Shown in pieces: positions 1 to 7,386 of a stretch of 64,000 bases of DNA. Each line of letters opens with the position of its first letter. The stretch's first letter is position 1. The notes below the pieces were generated by a model. That model was not told the origin of the DNA. It worked only from the letters and a program-made list of their open reading frames with translations, and ran no database searches. Location of the stretch: NCBI GenBank assembly GCA_964473555.1, contig CAYYPL010000006.1:62001-126000 (forward strand). The letters run 5' to 3'. This DNA is from UBA11400 sp964473555. GTDB taxonomy: Bacteria; Bacteroidota; Rhodothermia; Balneolales; HLUCCA01. The position numbers were made by a program, and so were the translations under genes.

Positions 1-222
1 AGAACGGCGGAAGGGGTGTCGTTGGAAGAGCTGACGTCGAAGTATGAGTATGAACTGAGCGTGGATCAGGTAAAATGGATTGAGGGTCAGAGTGGGATGT
101 TGATTGAGGAGGAAAATGAGAGGAAATCCGGGAATGGATCACATTCCAAGGTGTTAAAAATTGGGAGAAGCTCACTAGCCCTTGCCGATTACCTCATTCT
201 GGAGCTCATTTCTAGGAAATGA
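1..222 (+). CDS. C-terminal end of a HemW-like radical SAM protein (partial)
   Basis: The reading frame is open from base 1 and stops at 222, leaving the last 73 residues of a gene that begins outside the window. The piece starts RTAEGVSLEEL, has an aromatic/acidic stretch, and ends IGRSSLALADYLILELI. This matches the shape of the C-terminal winged-helix-like end of HemW/HemN-type proteins (LRxxEGhxLxxL ... GRxhxDxhhxELh). HemW is a heme chaperone of the radical SAM family; the radical SAM core would lie upstream and cannot be seen. The family call rests on this short tail only and could be wrong. Confidence 0.45.
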   Translation, partial: RTAEGVSLEELTSKYEYELSVDQVKWIEGQSGMLIEEENERKSGNGSHSKVLKIGRSSLALADYLILELISRK

Positions 223-230
223 GTACAGTC

Positions 231-884
231 TTAGTACACTTTCGCGATTTCGTCGAAGGACTTTCGGGTCAGATCGGGTACCACACAGTCTTTGGAAGGA
301 AATCCGACAGGCATCAGTAGAATCGGGACTTCGTTCTTGGGTCGATCCAGAATTTCGTTCAGGAATTTCATTGGATTCGGTGTATGCGTGAGCGTTGCTA
401 GTCCAGCATTGTGAATAGCCGCGATGAGCATTCCTGCTGCGATTCCGACAGACTCATTCACATAGTAATTGTTCTTTTTCTCCCCATCTACTACCCGATA
501 TGATTCCTTAAACACGACAATGATCGCCGGAGCGATATCCAGATACGGCTTGATATCGTCTGTTCCAAACGGAGCAAGGTCCTCTTTCCATTCCTCTGTA
601 AATCGCTCATCATAATTGAGCTTTTCCTCGGCCTCGGCAGCTTCGCGGATCGCATGCTTGATCGCTAGATCCGTAACTACGGCGAAAAACCAGGGTTGTT
701 TGTGAGCACCGGATGGAGCCGTTCCAGCTGTCAGAACGATATGTTCAAGCACCTCCGCGGGAATGGGGTCCGGAGCAAAGAAACGAACACTTCGACGGGT
801 GTCCATGAGCCTGTAAAAGGATTCCGCCCGATCGCGGATCTCGGATTCAGTTGGGCGATGTGGGGAATATGGGATAAAGGGCAT
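231..884 (-). CDS. Iodotyrosine deiodinase-like flavoprotein (nitroreductase fold)
   Basis: A 217-residue FMN enzyme of the nitroreductase superfamily. It reads along its whole length like iodotyrosine deiodinase (IYD) rather than a generic nitroreductase: RRSVRFF near residue 30, TAGTAPSGAHKQPW at 52-65, an EEKLNY segment, NESVGIAAGMLIAA, MPVGFPSKD and VPDLTRK. The three residues that in human IYD clamp the iodotyrosine zwitterion (Glu157, Tyr161, Lys182) appear with identical spacing as Glu87, Tyr91 and Lys112. The known reaction is reductive dehalogenation of mono/di-iodotyrosine; bacterial homologues exist, but the natural substrate here is unknown. It is monocistronic and convergent with the preceding gene, 8 bp apart. 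Assignment to the IYD branch is firm; physiological dehalogenation is inference. Confidence 0.87.
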   Translation of the reverse strand: MPFIPYSPHRPTESEIRDRAESFYRLMDTRRSVRFFAPDPIPAEVLEHIVLTAGTAPSGAHKQPWFFAVVTDLAIKHAIREAAEAEEKLNYDERFTEEWKEDLAPFGTDDIKPYLDIAPAIIVVFKESYRVVDGEKKNNYYVNESVGIAAGMLIAAIHNAGLATLTHTPNPMKFLNEILDRPKNEVPILLMPVGFPSKDCVVPDLTRKSFDEIAKVY

Positions 885-886
885 AT

Positions 887-921
887 GAGTTGGGGAGTGG
901 GGAGTGGGTAGTGGGTAGTGG
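887..921. repeat. Heptad tract, five 7-bp units (GGAGTGG/GTAGTGG)
   Basis: Low-complexity tract of five 7-bp units starting 3 bp upstream of the deiodinase start codon, so it forms the 5' leader of that gene. Units are GAGTTGG, GGAGTGG, GGAGTGG, GTAGTGG, GTAGTGG. The same unit recurs at 32088-32115 and, on the other strand, at 47118-47299. Confidence 0.8.
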
Positions 922-941
922 GTTGAAATTAGTAGGTTCTA

Positions 942-1035
942 CAATTCTGTTTTCGCTCAGCTTCGCCTCACGATGTGCGGCACTAGACTTCGCACCTTAC
1001 GGTGCTTGTGTACTGCCTCCCATTCTGTTTTTTGT
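942..1035 (-). repeat. Structured dispersed repeat, family A copy 1
   Basis: On the minus strand this block reads GGCAGTACACAAG, a hairpin GCACC-GTAA-GGTGC, then CGAAGTCTAGTGCC and a tail ending GAGCGAAAAC. It is nearly identical (two differences over about 90 bp) to 5599-5689 on the plus strand. An outer stem (GGCAxTA with TAxTGCC) encloses the inner GNRA-capped hairpin. No reading frame is conserved. It fills the gap between the deiodinase and pxpB. Confidence 0.85.
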
Positions 1036-1104
1036 TTAAAAATTGTACTATGATGGAGAATATCTGAAAAATTGATCAATATAGTAGAATCGATTGGTAC
1101 TGAA

Positions 1105-1845
1105 ATGAGTTTTGATATTAACCAGTTAAAAGTAGACCCGATTTCTGAGCATGCTGTGTGTGTTTCAGGACCTGAAGTCATTTCAATCGAGCTGCATCAG
1201 TTTTTGTTGGGTGTATGTGAGCAGTTACGAAAAGCTGATTTAACTGAAGTGGATCAGGTGATCCCCGCCTACCATACCATCACGATTATTCTGAAAAGGT
1301 CAGTTTCATCGATTGAATTTGTGGAGAGCCTGCGGAGATGGATAAACACCGTTGACCTGATCTCTAACAGTGATATACCTGCTCACCGCTCGCCGCTCAC
1401 TGCTCCCTCTACTTCCCACTCCCCACTCCCTACTTCCTATTTCCCACTCCCTACTACCCATGTTATCCCCGTTCACTATGGCGGTGAATTCGGCCCTGAT
1501 CTGAATGCGTTTGCCAAGGCGAAGAGTATATCTCCCCGCGAAGTCATTGACCTGCACACATCAGTCGAGTACTACGTGTATATGATCGGATTTACGGCTG
1601 GATTCCCGTATCTCGGTGGACTCCCGATCGAACTTCATCATCCACGTCGGGACCACCCTCGGGTGCGTGTCCCGGCTGGTAGCGTGGGAATCGGTGGTGC
1701 CCAAACAGGGGTGTATCCACATGAAGCACCAGGCGGATGGCATCTGATTGGTCGGACTGACATGACATTATTCGATATCGATCGGAGTCCGCCAGCTGTG
1801 TTGAAACCTGGCGACCGGGTGAGGTTTACGGAGGTCACTTTATGA
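1105..1845 (+). CDS. pxpB: 5-oxoprolinase subunit B (PxpB/KipI family)
   Basis: Encodes about 246 residues from the ATG at 1105; an in-frame ATG at 1072 is less likely. PxpB with PxpC and PxpA forms the ATP-dependent prokaryotic 5-oxoprolinase, which opens pyroglutamate to glutamate. The C-terminal half has the cyclophilin-like signature: VHYGGEFGPDL, FTAGFPYLGGLP, PRVRVPAGSVGIGGAQTGVYP and PGGWHLIGRT. PxpC follows 60 bp downstream, so the pair is probably an operon; PxpA is not in the window. The join between the N- and C-terminal halves is unusual: a Ser/Pro/Thr-rich linker encoded by a heptad repeat tract (1381-1460), immediately before the VIPVHYGG strand. Confidence 0.93.
   Translation: MSFDINQLKVDPISEHAVCVSGPEVISIELHQFLLGVCEQLRKADLTEVDQVIPAYHTITIILKRSVSSIEFVESLRRWINTVDLISNSDIPAHRSPLTAPSTSHSPLPTSYFPLPTTHVIPVHYGGEFGPDLNAFAKAKSISPREVIDLHTSVEYYVYMIGFTAGFPYLGGLPIELHHPRRDHPRVRVPAGSVGIGGAQTGVYPHEAPGGWHLIGRTDMTLFDIDRSPPAVLKPGDRVRFTEVTL
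1381..1460. repeat. Heptad tract inserted in frame inside pxpB
   Basis: About 80 bp of 7-bp-period sequence (CGCTCGC, CGCTCAC, TCCCCAC, TCCCTAC, TTCCCAC and similar) lies inside the pxpB coding sequence and is translated as a linker rich in Ser, Pro, Thr and His. The same units are found between genes at 54462-54475 (CGCTCGC, CGCTCAC) and 47118-47299 (CCCACTN). The reading frame is kept across it. Confidence 0.8.
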
Positions 1846-1891
1846 ATCCAAACAGGATGATCAACTTTCGACTACTGGTTGGAAGTCACTT

Positions 1892-1898
1892 AAGGAGG
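1892..1898 (+). promoter_or_regulatory. Strong Shine-Dalgarno fixing the GTG start of pxpC
   Basis: AAGGAGG ends 7 bp before the GTG at 1906. The first pxpC residues (IEILQPGIQSSLQD) are the expected family N terminus, so GTG is the start rather than a later ATG. Confidence 0.8.
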
Positions 1899-1905
1899 TT
1901 TCACC

Positions 1906-3006
1906 GTGATTGAAATCCTCCAGCCCGGCATTCAGAGTAGCCTTCAGGACACCCGTCCGCGGCGCGGACTCGAACACGGCGTTCCGCAAGGAGGTGCCGC
2001 CGACACCCACGCCGCCCGACTCGCCAACATCATCCTGGGACAGGATCCCCATCTTCCCATTCTCGAGATTCCCAGTAGTCCATTCACGGTCCGTTTCCAT
2101 CACCCTGCCCGGATCTCCCTGACCGGAGGTGGGATGCTTTGGCATATCACCACCGCCCCCGACGTGTCCCCTTCCGACCACCTCACCGACTCCGGCGCCC
2201 CCGACGTACCCCCTTCCGACCACCTCACCGACTCCGGCGCCAGTGCTTCCCCTTCCGTTCATCTCGCCGACTTCGTCGCCGATCGCACCCAACACTTAGG
2301 CACCTGGCGCAGCCACCACATTCCCGCCGGATCCACACTCACAGGCCGGCCGTCCCGGCCGGGCTTCCGATCGTACCTGGGCATCGCCTCGGGATTCTCC
2401 GGCGAGTCCTGGCTCGGAAGCTACAGCACCGAGCTTCGACTAGGTGCAGGCGGATCCAAACGCGCAATGAAAAAAGGTGATCAATTGCACCCAAACACGC
2501 CTTCGCATCTAGAGAAACACCCCAAAACACCTAAAAAGCTGCCAAAATGGCATATTAGTCGCGATTTCACGTCCTATTTGCATCAGGATCTGATTCGCAT
2601 TCACCCCGGACCCGAGTCCAACTGGTTCTCCGAAGATACCCTCTATTCGCTCACAGCCCACTCCTGGATCATCTCGCGCGATTCAAATCGGATGGGCATC
2701 CGATTGCTGCCGGAGTCCGAGGCTACCCTGCAATCCCCCGACAGAAATCTCATTTCAACGGTGGTTCTTCCCGGAACCATACAGGTCACTCCTTCCGGAC
2801 CCATCATACTCGGACCCGATGCACAGACATCCGGCGGATACCCACGCATTGCTCAGGTGTGTCAGCTCGATCAGCGCATCCTGGCACAAAAAAGCCCCGG
2901 CGAAAGCATCCGTTTTCAGTGGATTACCCTCGCAGAGGCTATAAATATTGAACAGCGAAATACTGAAGAGCTAAAAAGACTTCAACAGGCTATTTCATAT
3001 CAGTAA
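1906..3006 (+). CDS. pxpC: 5-oxoprolinase subunit C (PxpC/KipA family)
   Basis: A 366-residue partner of PxpB in ATP-dependent pyroglutamate hydrolysis. The family N terminus is clear: ILQPGIQSSLQDTRPRRG, then GVPQGGAADTHAARLAN and ILEIPSSPFTVRF. Further on are GFRSYLGIASGF, and near the C terminus GTIQVTPSGPIILGPDAQTSGGYPRIAQV. It starts with GTG behind a strong Shine-Dalgarno. Between the two halves sits a threefold 14-residue tandem repeat (2155-2280, APDVSPSDHLTDSG type) that is not part of the family core and probably forms a surface loop. Distance to pxpB is 60 bp. Confidence 0.93.
   Translation: MIEILQPGIQSSLQDTRPRRGLEHGVPQGGAADTHAARLANIILGQDPHLPILEIPSSPFTVRFHHPARISLTGGGMLWHITTAPDVSPSDHLTDSGAPDVPPSDHLTDSGASASPSVHLADFVADRTQHLGTWRSHHIPAGSTLTGRPSRPGFRSYLGIASGFSGESWLGSYSTELRLGAGGSKRAMKKGDQLHPNTPSHLEKHPKTPKKLPKWHISRDFTSYLHQDLIRIHPGPESNWFSEDTLYSLTAHSWIISRDSNRMGIRLLPESEATLQSPDRNLISTVVLPGTIQVTPSGPIILGPDAQTSGGYPRIAQVCQLDQRILAQKSPGESIRFQWITLAEAINIEQRNTEELKRLQQAISYQ
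2155..2280. repeat. Three tandem 42-bp in-frame repeats inside pxpC
   Basis: Units at 2155-2196, 2197-2238 and 2239-2280 encode APDVSPSDHLTDSG, APDVPPSDHLTDSG and the diverged ASASPSVHLADFVA. The first two differ by very few bases, which suggests a recent duplication. The unit is a multiple of three, so the frame is preserved. Confidence 0.9.
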
Positions 3007-3009
3007 AGG

Positions 3010-3089
3010 GAATTGAAGACCAAACACAAGTGCTGAAAGCACGAAGTCTTTGGTCGCAAATCATGAGGCGTAGCCGAGTGAAAACAGCC
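3010..3089 (+). repeat. Structured dispersed repeat, family B copy 1
   Basis: Reads GAATTGAAGACCAAACACAAG, hairpin GTGCT-GAA-AGCAC, CGAAGTCTTTGGTC, then a GGCGTAGCC mini-hairpin and GAGTGAAAAC. GACCAAA pairs with TTTGGTC as an outer stem around the inner hairpin. It shares the CACAAG...CGAAGTCT core and the GAGxGAAAA tail with family A, but its stems have different sequence. It begins immediately downstream of the pxpC stop. Confidence 0.85.
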
Positions 3090-3104
3090 CTATGGTAGGG
3101 AGTG

Positions 3105-3175
3105 GGTAGTTGGAAATAGGTAGTTGGTAGATAAAGAACCTACTCCCTACTCCCTACTTCCAACTACCTTTTTTT
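3105..3175. terminator. Heptad-derived inverted repeat with T-run between convergent genes
   Basis: GGTAGTTGGAA (3105-3115) is matched by its exact reverse complement TTCCAACTACC (3158-3168), followed by seven T (3169-3175). Both arms are built from heptad-type units (GTAGTGG/CTACTCC). The position between the converging pxpC and peptidase genes and the T-run suggest a plus-strand terminator. The 42-base loop is long, so this is moderate evidence. Confidence 0.45.
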
Positions 3176-3192
3176 ACTGGTCTCCGTTTTCT

Positions 3193-3208
3193 CCGGCTTT
3201 AAAGCCGG
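3193..3208. terminator. 16-bp perfect palindrome at the 3' end of the peptidase gene
   Basis: CCGGCTTTAAAGCCGG lies 3 bp beyond the stop of the minus-strand peptidase gene. On the minus strand it is followed by AGAAAACGG rather than a T-run, so it is at best a weak or factor-assisted terminator or an mRNA 3'-end stabiliser. Confidence 0.4.
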
Positions 3209-3211
3209 CTA

Positions 3212-5488
3212 TTACTTCCACGCATTCGCCTTCACAAACGCCTCGCCGTGTTCTGGGTTCAGGTGATTCATGAAGTAATGCATGCGGATTTTATTGTAAT
3301 GTTGTCCGTGCGCACCTCGGATCCCGTGGCGATTATCTGGATAGAACATCACATCAAACATTTTGTCCGCCTTGACCAAGGCATCAATTAACATGATACT
3401 GTTCTGTGGATGCACGTTGTTATCGATGGTTCCGTGAACGATGAGCAACTTCCCTTTCAGGTTGTCGGCATACTTCATGGCAGACCCCTCATCGTATCCG
3501 CTCAGATTGTTTTGCGGTGTATCCATATAACGCTCGGTGTAAATCGTGTCATAGCTTCTCCAGTCGGTCACAGGAGCGCCTGAAACTCCGGCCTGGAACA
3601 AGTCCGGATAACGCAACATCAACAGCGCAGTTGCATATCCACCATAAGAGTGGCCATAAACGCCAACTCTGGATCCATCCGCATAGTCACGTTTGGTCAC
3701 TTCTTTGATAGCCTGGGCGTAGTCATCGATTTCATAGGTGCCCAATTTTTTGTAATGCATGGTAGCGAACGCTTTACCCCGATTTCCACCACCGCGATAG
3801 TTCGTGCGGACCACGATGAATCCGAGTTGGGCCATACGCTGGTAGGGATCCGCATTTTTATACGTATTGTTGGCATCCATACCCTCAGGACCACCATACA
3901 GTGGTAGCAAAACGGGATACTTTTTGTTCGGATCGAAATCCACGGGCTTGTACACCAGCGCGGTCAGGTCAGTAACTCCATCTGCCGCTTTGAAACTCAT
4001 CACCTCGGGTTTTTGGAGGCCGTGTGCAACGACATTGGCAGTATCGGAGGTCATCAATTCACGAACCATACGTCCGTTAGCACGGTACAACGTGGCACTT
4101 GGAGCCGCATCGAAAGAGGAATACATGTCGACATAAAACGAAGCTGCTTCATTCATACTGATGTTATGACTACCAGGCTGCTCGGTCATTTTCTTCAGAT
4201 TACGACCGTTCATATCCACCGAATAGAAGTACGTCTCCATACCCTGATTTTCATTGGCAGTGAAATACACCTTCTTTCCTTTTTCATCGACATTCACGAT
4301 GCTGGCAACTGGCCACTCGCCGCTAGTAAGTTGAGCGATCAAGCGTCCGTCGAAACTGTAATGATAGATGTGATTGTATCCGCTGACTTCGGAGGTCCAG
4401 ATGAATGTCTGATTGTCGTTCAGTTGGATGAAATTATCGTGCAGATTGATATAGGCATCCTCGCGCTCCTCAAGAATGGTACGGACGGAGTTGTCGGCGA
4501 GGCTGTAAGCCAGTAGTTCGATATGATTCTGCTGACGATTCATGCGACGGAACGTCAATTCGCTGCCATCACGGCGCCAGATCGGACGAACGATGTAGGT
4601 GTCGGAATTACTGTTGGTTGGAACTTCAACACGGTCGCCTGAATTCAGATCCACGATAAAAAGCTTCAGCGTCGGATTCGTTTCACCTGCTTTTGGATAT
4701 CGCATCAGTTCGAGACCAGTTTCGAAAGTAAGCTCGTGGATCACCGGATACTGATGCACATCCATTTCGTTGTATTGGAGGTAGGCAATCTTGGAATTAT
4801 CGGGAGAATACCAATATGCCTCGCGCTGGTAGAACTCCTCTGGATACACCCAGCTTGGGCGTCCGTTCATGCGCTGTTCGCTTCCATCGAACGTGATTTG
4901 CTTCTCATCACGGGTCTGCGTGTTCACGGTAAACAGATCATATCCCTTCACATAGGTGAATGTTTTAAAATCGTGAGAATACGTACCGGTCCACAGCTGG
5001 GAAGCCTCCATATTACGCATCAGTTCATCGGTATAGGCAGCGCGTTCGACCTCTGGTTTGAACAGCTGACGCAGCTCACGAGAGTCGAGATGGAAGACAT
5101 AGTCGGTTTTATTAACCGTAAAAAAGATGGCTTTATTGTCCATCACAAAACGGAACTGAGAGAACGGAAGTCCGGTAGTTGATCCGCCTGTAGCCTGATT
5201 GAATCCGGCGATGATCGCCTGCTTTTGGACGTCGGAAAACAGCGGACTACGGCGTTCGTTGGCCGGATTAACGCGGAAGAAGTCCGTTGTGCCGTTAGCA
5301 TGTTGCTCGGACTCCAGGTATCCCATATCGGCCGGAAGCCAGTTCAGACGTGCGGAACCCTCCGAGCCCACGAATCCACGTTCGCCCATTGCATTATAGA
5401 GTTCCAGTCCGGTCAGTTGGGCGGAAGAAGAAGTCACGGACGTGGCGACCAGGACCAGAGCCACTAAAAAAAGTCTCATTTTTTTCAT
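3212..5488 (-). CDS. Secreted dipeptidyl-peptidase IV-like serine peptidase (family S9)
   Basis: A 758-residue exported peptidase counted from MKKMRLF; an upstream ATG at 5509 is possible. The signal peptide runs to about residue 24 (LFLVALVLVATSVTSSSAQ). An N-terminal beta-propeller region follows (residues about 50-480), including the YPEEF double-Glu segment that in DPP IV binds the substrate N terminus. The C-terminal alpha/beta hydrolase domain has the triad Ser614 (GHSYGG), Asp689 (GTIDNN) and His721 (NRHG). It should cleave X-Pro or X-Ala dipeptides from peptide N termini in the periplasm or outside the cell. It is a single gene, convergent with pxpC. Confidence 0.93.
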   Translation of the reverse strand: MKKMRLFLVALVLVATSVTSSSAQLTGLELYNAMGERGFVGSEGSARLNWLPADMGYLESEQHANGTTDFFRVNPANERRSPLFSDVQKQAIIAGFNQATGGSTTGLPFSQFRFVMDNKAIFFTVNKTDYVFHLDSRELRQLFKPEVERAAYTDELMRNMEASQLWTGTYSHDFKTFTYVKGYDLFTVNTQTRDEKQITFDGSEQRMNGRPSWVYPEEFYQREAYWYSPDNSKIAYLQYNEMDVHQYPVIHELTFETGLELMRYPKAGETNPTLKLFIVDLNSGDRVEVPTNSNSDTYIVRPIWRRDGSELTFRRMNRQQNHIELLAYSLADNSVRTILEEREDAYINLHDNFIQLNDNQTFIWTSEVSGYNHIYHYSFDGRLIAQLTSGEWPVASIVNVDEKGKKVYFTANENQGMETYFYSVDMNGRNLKKMTEQPGSHNISMNEAASFYVDMYSSFDAAPSATLYRANGRMVRELMTSDTANVVAHGLQKPEVMSFKAADGVTDLTALVYKPVDFDPNKKYPVLLPLYGGPEGMDANNTYKNADPYQRMAQLGFIVVRTNYRGGGNRGKAFATMHYKKLGTYEIDDYAQAIKEVTKRDYADGSRVGVYGHSYGGYATALLMLRYPDLFQAGVSGAPVTDWRSYDTIYTERYMDTPQNNLSGYDEGSAMKYADNLKGKLLIVHGTIDNNVHPQNSIMLIDALVKADKMFDVMFYPDNRHGIRGAHGQHYNKIRMHYFMNHLNPEHGEAFVKANAWK

Positions 5489-5598
5489 ACATCTATTGTT
5501 TGGGTACATAATTCACACCATCGACGCAATATAGGGTATTGTAAGGCAAGACCTAAAATCAAAAATCGTAAATCATTATTTCAGAAAACGGAGAACAG

Positions 5599-5689
5599 AA
5601 AACAGAATGGGAGGCAGTACACAAGCACCGTAAGGTGCGAAGTCTAGTGCCGCACATCGTGATGCGAAGCTGAGCGAAAACCGAATTGA
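5599..5689 (+). repeat. Structured dispersed repeat, family A copy 2
   Basis: Plus-strand copy nearly identical to the minus-strand copy at 942-1035: GGCAGTACACAAG, GCACC-GTAA-GGTGC hairpin, CGAAGTCTAGTGCC, and GCGAAGCTGAGCGAAAAC. It runs directly into family B copy 2 through a shared GAATTGAAGACC junction. It lies in the leader between the peptidase start (5488, transcribed away) and tRNA-Phe. Confidence 0.85.
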
Positions 5690-5764
5690 AGACCAAACAC
5701 AAGTGGTGAAACCACGAAGTCTTTGGTCGCAAATCATGTGGCGAGGCCGAGTGAAAAAGGCCAT
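5684..5764 (+). repeat. Structured dispersed repeat, family B copy 2
   Basis: Same structure as 3010-3089, but the inner hairpin is GTGGT-GAA-ACCAC instead of GTGCT-GAA-AGCAC. That is a compensatory C-G to G-C exchange. The outer stem GACCAAA/TTTGGTC is identical. The tail mini-hairpin is GGCGAGGCC. Confidence 0.85.
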
Positions 5765-5768
5765 TCAG

Positions 5769-5879
5769 TGGGGAGTGGGGAGTAGGCAATGGGTAGTGGG
5801 GAGTAGGAAGTAGACAGGTACTGCTCGCTGCTCCCGGGCATACTGTTCTCCGTTTTCTGTTCTCCGTTTACTGTTATCA
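5769..5879. repeat. Heptad-period low-complexity tract upstream of tRNA-Phe
   Basis: Two styles of 7-bp-period sequence adjoin here: a GGGGAGT/GGGTAGT style (5769-5812) and a CTGTTCTCCGTTTT style (5844-5878). Both occur elsewhere in the window between unrelated genes. Confidence 0.65.
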
Positions 5880-5956
5880 GATATATTTATTTTGCAGTCA
5901 GGTCGTATTCATCGTATATTTGCTGCTCTTAATTATTTGGCAATGCCAAATGGTTC

Positions 5957-6029
5957 GGGACTGTAGCTCAGTCGGTAGAGCAATGGACTGAAAATCCATG
6001 TGTCGGCGGTTCGATTCCGCCCGGTCCCA
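5957..6029 (+). tRNA. tRNA-Phe (anticodon GAA)
   Basis: 73 bases with a full cloverleaf: acceptor GGGACTG pairing with CGGTCCC, D-arm with TAGCTCAGTCGGTAGAGC, anticodon loop CTGAAAA between ATGGA and TCCAT giving GAA, and T-arm GGCGGTTCGATTCCGCC. Discriminator A at 6029. The CCA end is not encoded (ACGA follows). A rho-independent terminator starts 9 bp downstream. Confidence 0.98.
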
Positions 6030-6037
6030 CGAGAAAG

Positions 6038-6077
6038 ACCCGCATATTGTTGATCAACAATGGTATGCGGGTTTTTT
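6038..6077 (+). terminator. Rho-independent terminator of tRNA-Phe
   Basis: ACCCGCATA (6038-6046) pairs exactly with TATGCGGGT (6064-6072). The inner segment TTGTTGATCAACAA (6047-6060) is itself a perfect palindrome that extends the stem. Five T follow (6073-6077). Confidence 0.9.
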
Positions 6078-6271
6078 ATTTTATACAGGTACCAGTACAG
6101 GTACCAACCAACTTACCGTTTGCTATCCCATACTTCTTTTAGGATTCACATCTCGTAGTCGTTTGTAACCCATAAAATAATCGTTGTATTCGTCATTGCG
6201 CTCGAAGTGAAGTTGCTACATTTTTGTTGACAGTGGGTTAAGTCATAACTTGGATTGTAATCCAAAGCTGA

Positions 6272-7138
6272 TTAGGCACGACCCAGAACCAACTTGAGGA
6301 TTCGTTTTGAAGCCGAGAGCAATCTTTTCCAACTCGGGGGTTGTATGCTTTTCGTATCAAACTTCTCGCCAAAGGTCTCGAGATAGAGCGCATACCAATG
6401 TTCAGCCAGCCAGTCTTTAGAGTAAGAATTCCATGGTTTTGAGCTCCCGGTATAATGCAAGAAACGACCATTTTCTCTGCTTGCAACCTCTGTAATTTCC
6501 TTAAGTGCATGACCGGAGAGGTTGTACCAAACCGGTAACCGCTGCCAGTTGTTTTCAAATGCGATATTAAGAACATCCTGATCCCACCAAATAATTCGGT
6601 CACGCTCCTCAGCCAAAATCTATTTAAATTTTTCTTCTAGTTTGTTCGCGCGCCATTGATCTAAATCTGCTATTAGGACTCCCGCCTGAAAATAATCCCC
6701 ACCTAAATCGCCCCAAAGTCGAAAAGCCGCACGGGGTATCATATGATCTGCGGCAGCAAGAGGATGAGTCAATTTTAAGTCAAAAAGCTCACGAATAGAC
6801 CGAATAACAACCGCATCAATATCTAGGTACACCATACTGGTTATTTCCTCGGGAAGAGTCGAAGCAACAAACAATCGATAGTAGGAAGCTTTGCTGATAT
6901 GGTGAGAGAGTGGAACATCATATGGGACAAAAGATCGCGTATCTTTGAATGCCGCGGCTCGACCGTATTTCGTTAAGAATTCAGCGACATTACGAATGGA
7001 ATGAGGAGATAGTGTCTCCGAGTACATAATAAAGACAGGTACTTCATCAGGTATACTTTCTGTCTTCATCATTGAATGCCACAGCACTTTGAACGGCATG
7101 ACATAGGCATCATCAATCGAGAATACAAGTGCTCTCAT
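6272..7138 (-). pseudogene. GT8-family glycosyltransferase interrupted by one in-frame TAG
   Basis: Two pieces in the same frame make one GT8 (galactosyltransferase/LPS-type) enzyme of about 288 residues. The first 172 residues carry the nucleotide-sugar DxD motif (VYLDIDAVVI) and YFQAGVLIADLDQWR. The second piece continues ILAEERDRIIWWDQDVLN, the conserved WxDQDxLN region that follows in the family. Only a TAG codon at 6620-6622 separates them; there is no frameshift. One C-to-T change from CAG would produce it. The upstream GT2 fragment overlaps its start by ATGA. It would act in surface polysaccharide synthesis, but as read it yields a truncated protein unless the stop is suppressed or is a sequence error. 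Confidence 0.85.
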
Positions 7139-7386
7139 TTGTTCACCTTCGCGCTGTAAACACTAAACCACTGCCAATTGGTGGTATTTGATATGAATTT
7201 TACTTCAATTCCACAATCGCTGAGAAGAAGTCTCGGGATGTCCATCGACTCATCCCTCGAGTAATCATCAAGAAAAATGATTTCAGATACAGGGTAGATT
7301 TGGTTGAGTACCGAACAAATCCTCTCTGGCAGAAATTGAGCGGGATTGTGGCAGGGTAAGACGACTGAGATTCTGTGATTAACCAC
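7135..7386 (-). pseudogene. N-terminal fragment of a GT2-family glycosyltransferase
   Basis: 83 codons with a clear GT2 start: RISVVLPCHNPAQFLPERICSVL and then EIIFLDDYSRDES, the first nucleotide-binding Asp region. The frame ends after about residue 65 of a domain that normally needs 200 or more. The last residues (NTTNWQWFSVYSAKVNK) do not follow the family, so a frameshift or deletion near 7195 is likely. It overlaps the 3' end of the wbsX-like gene by 8 bp and the GT8 start by ATGA, which suggests it was once part of a tightly coupled operon. Confidence 0.7.

Noticed and set aside
6090..6235. Possible gene end (QLHFERNDEYNDYFMGYKR on the minus strand)
   Set aside because: Only about 30 codons, no family match that I can name, and broken on both sides; too little to call.
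6620..6622. Programmed read-through or pyrrolysine at the GT8 TAG
   Set aside because: No recoding signal or tRNA-Pyl genes are visible, and other genes in the cluster are also damaged, so decay is the simpler reading.
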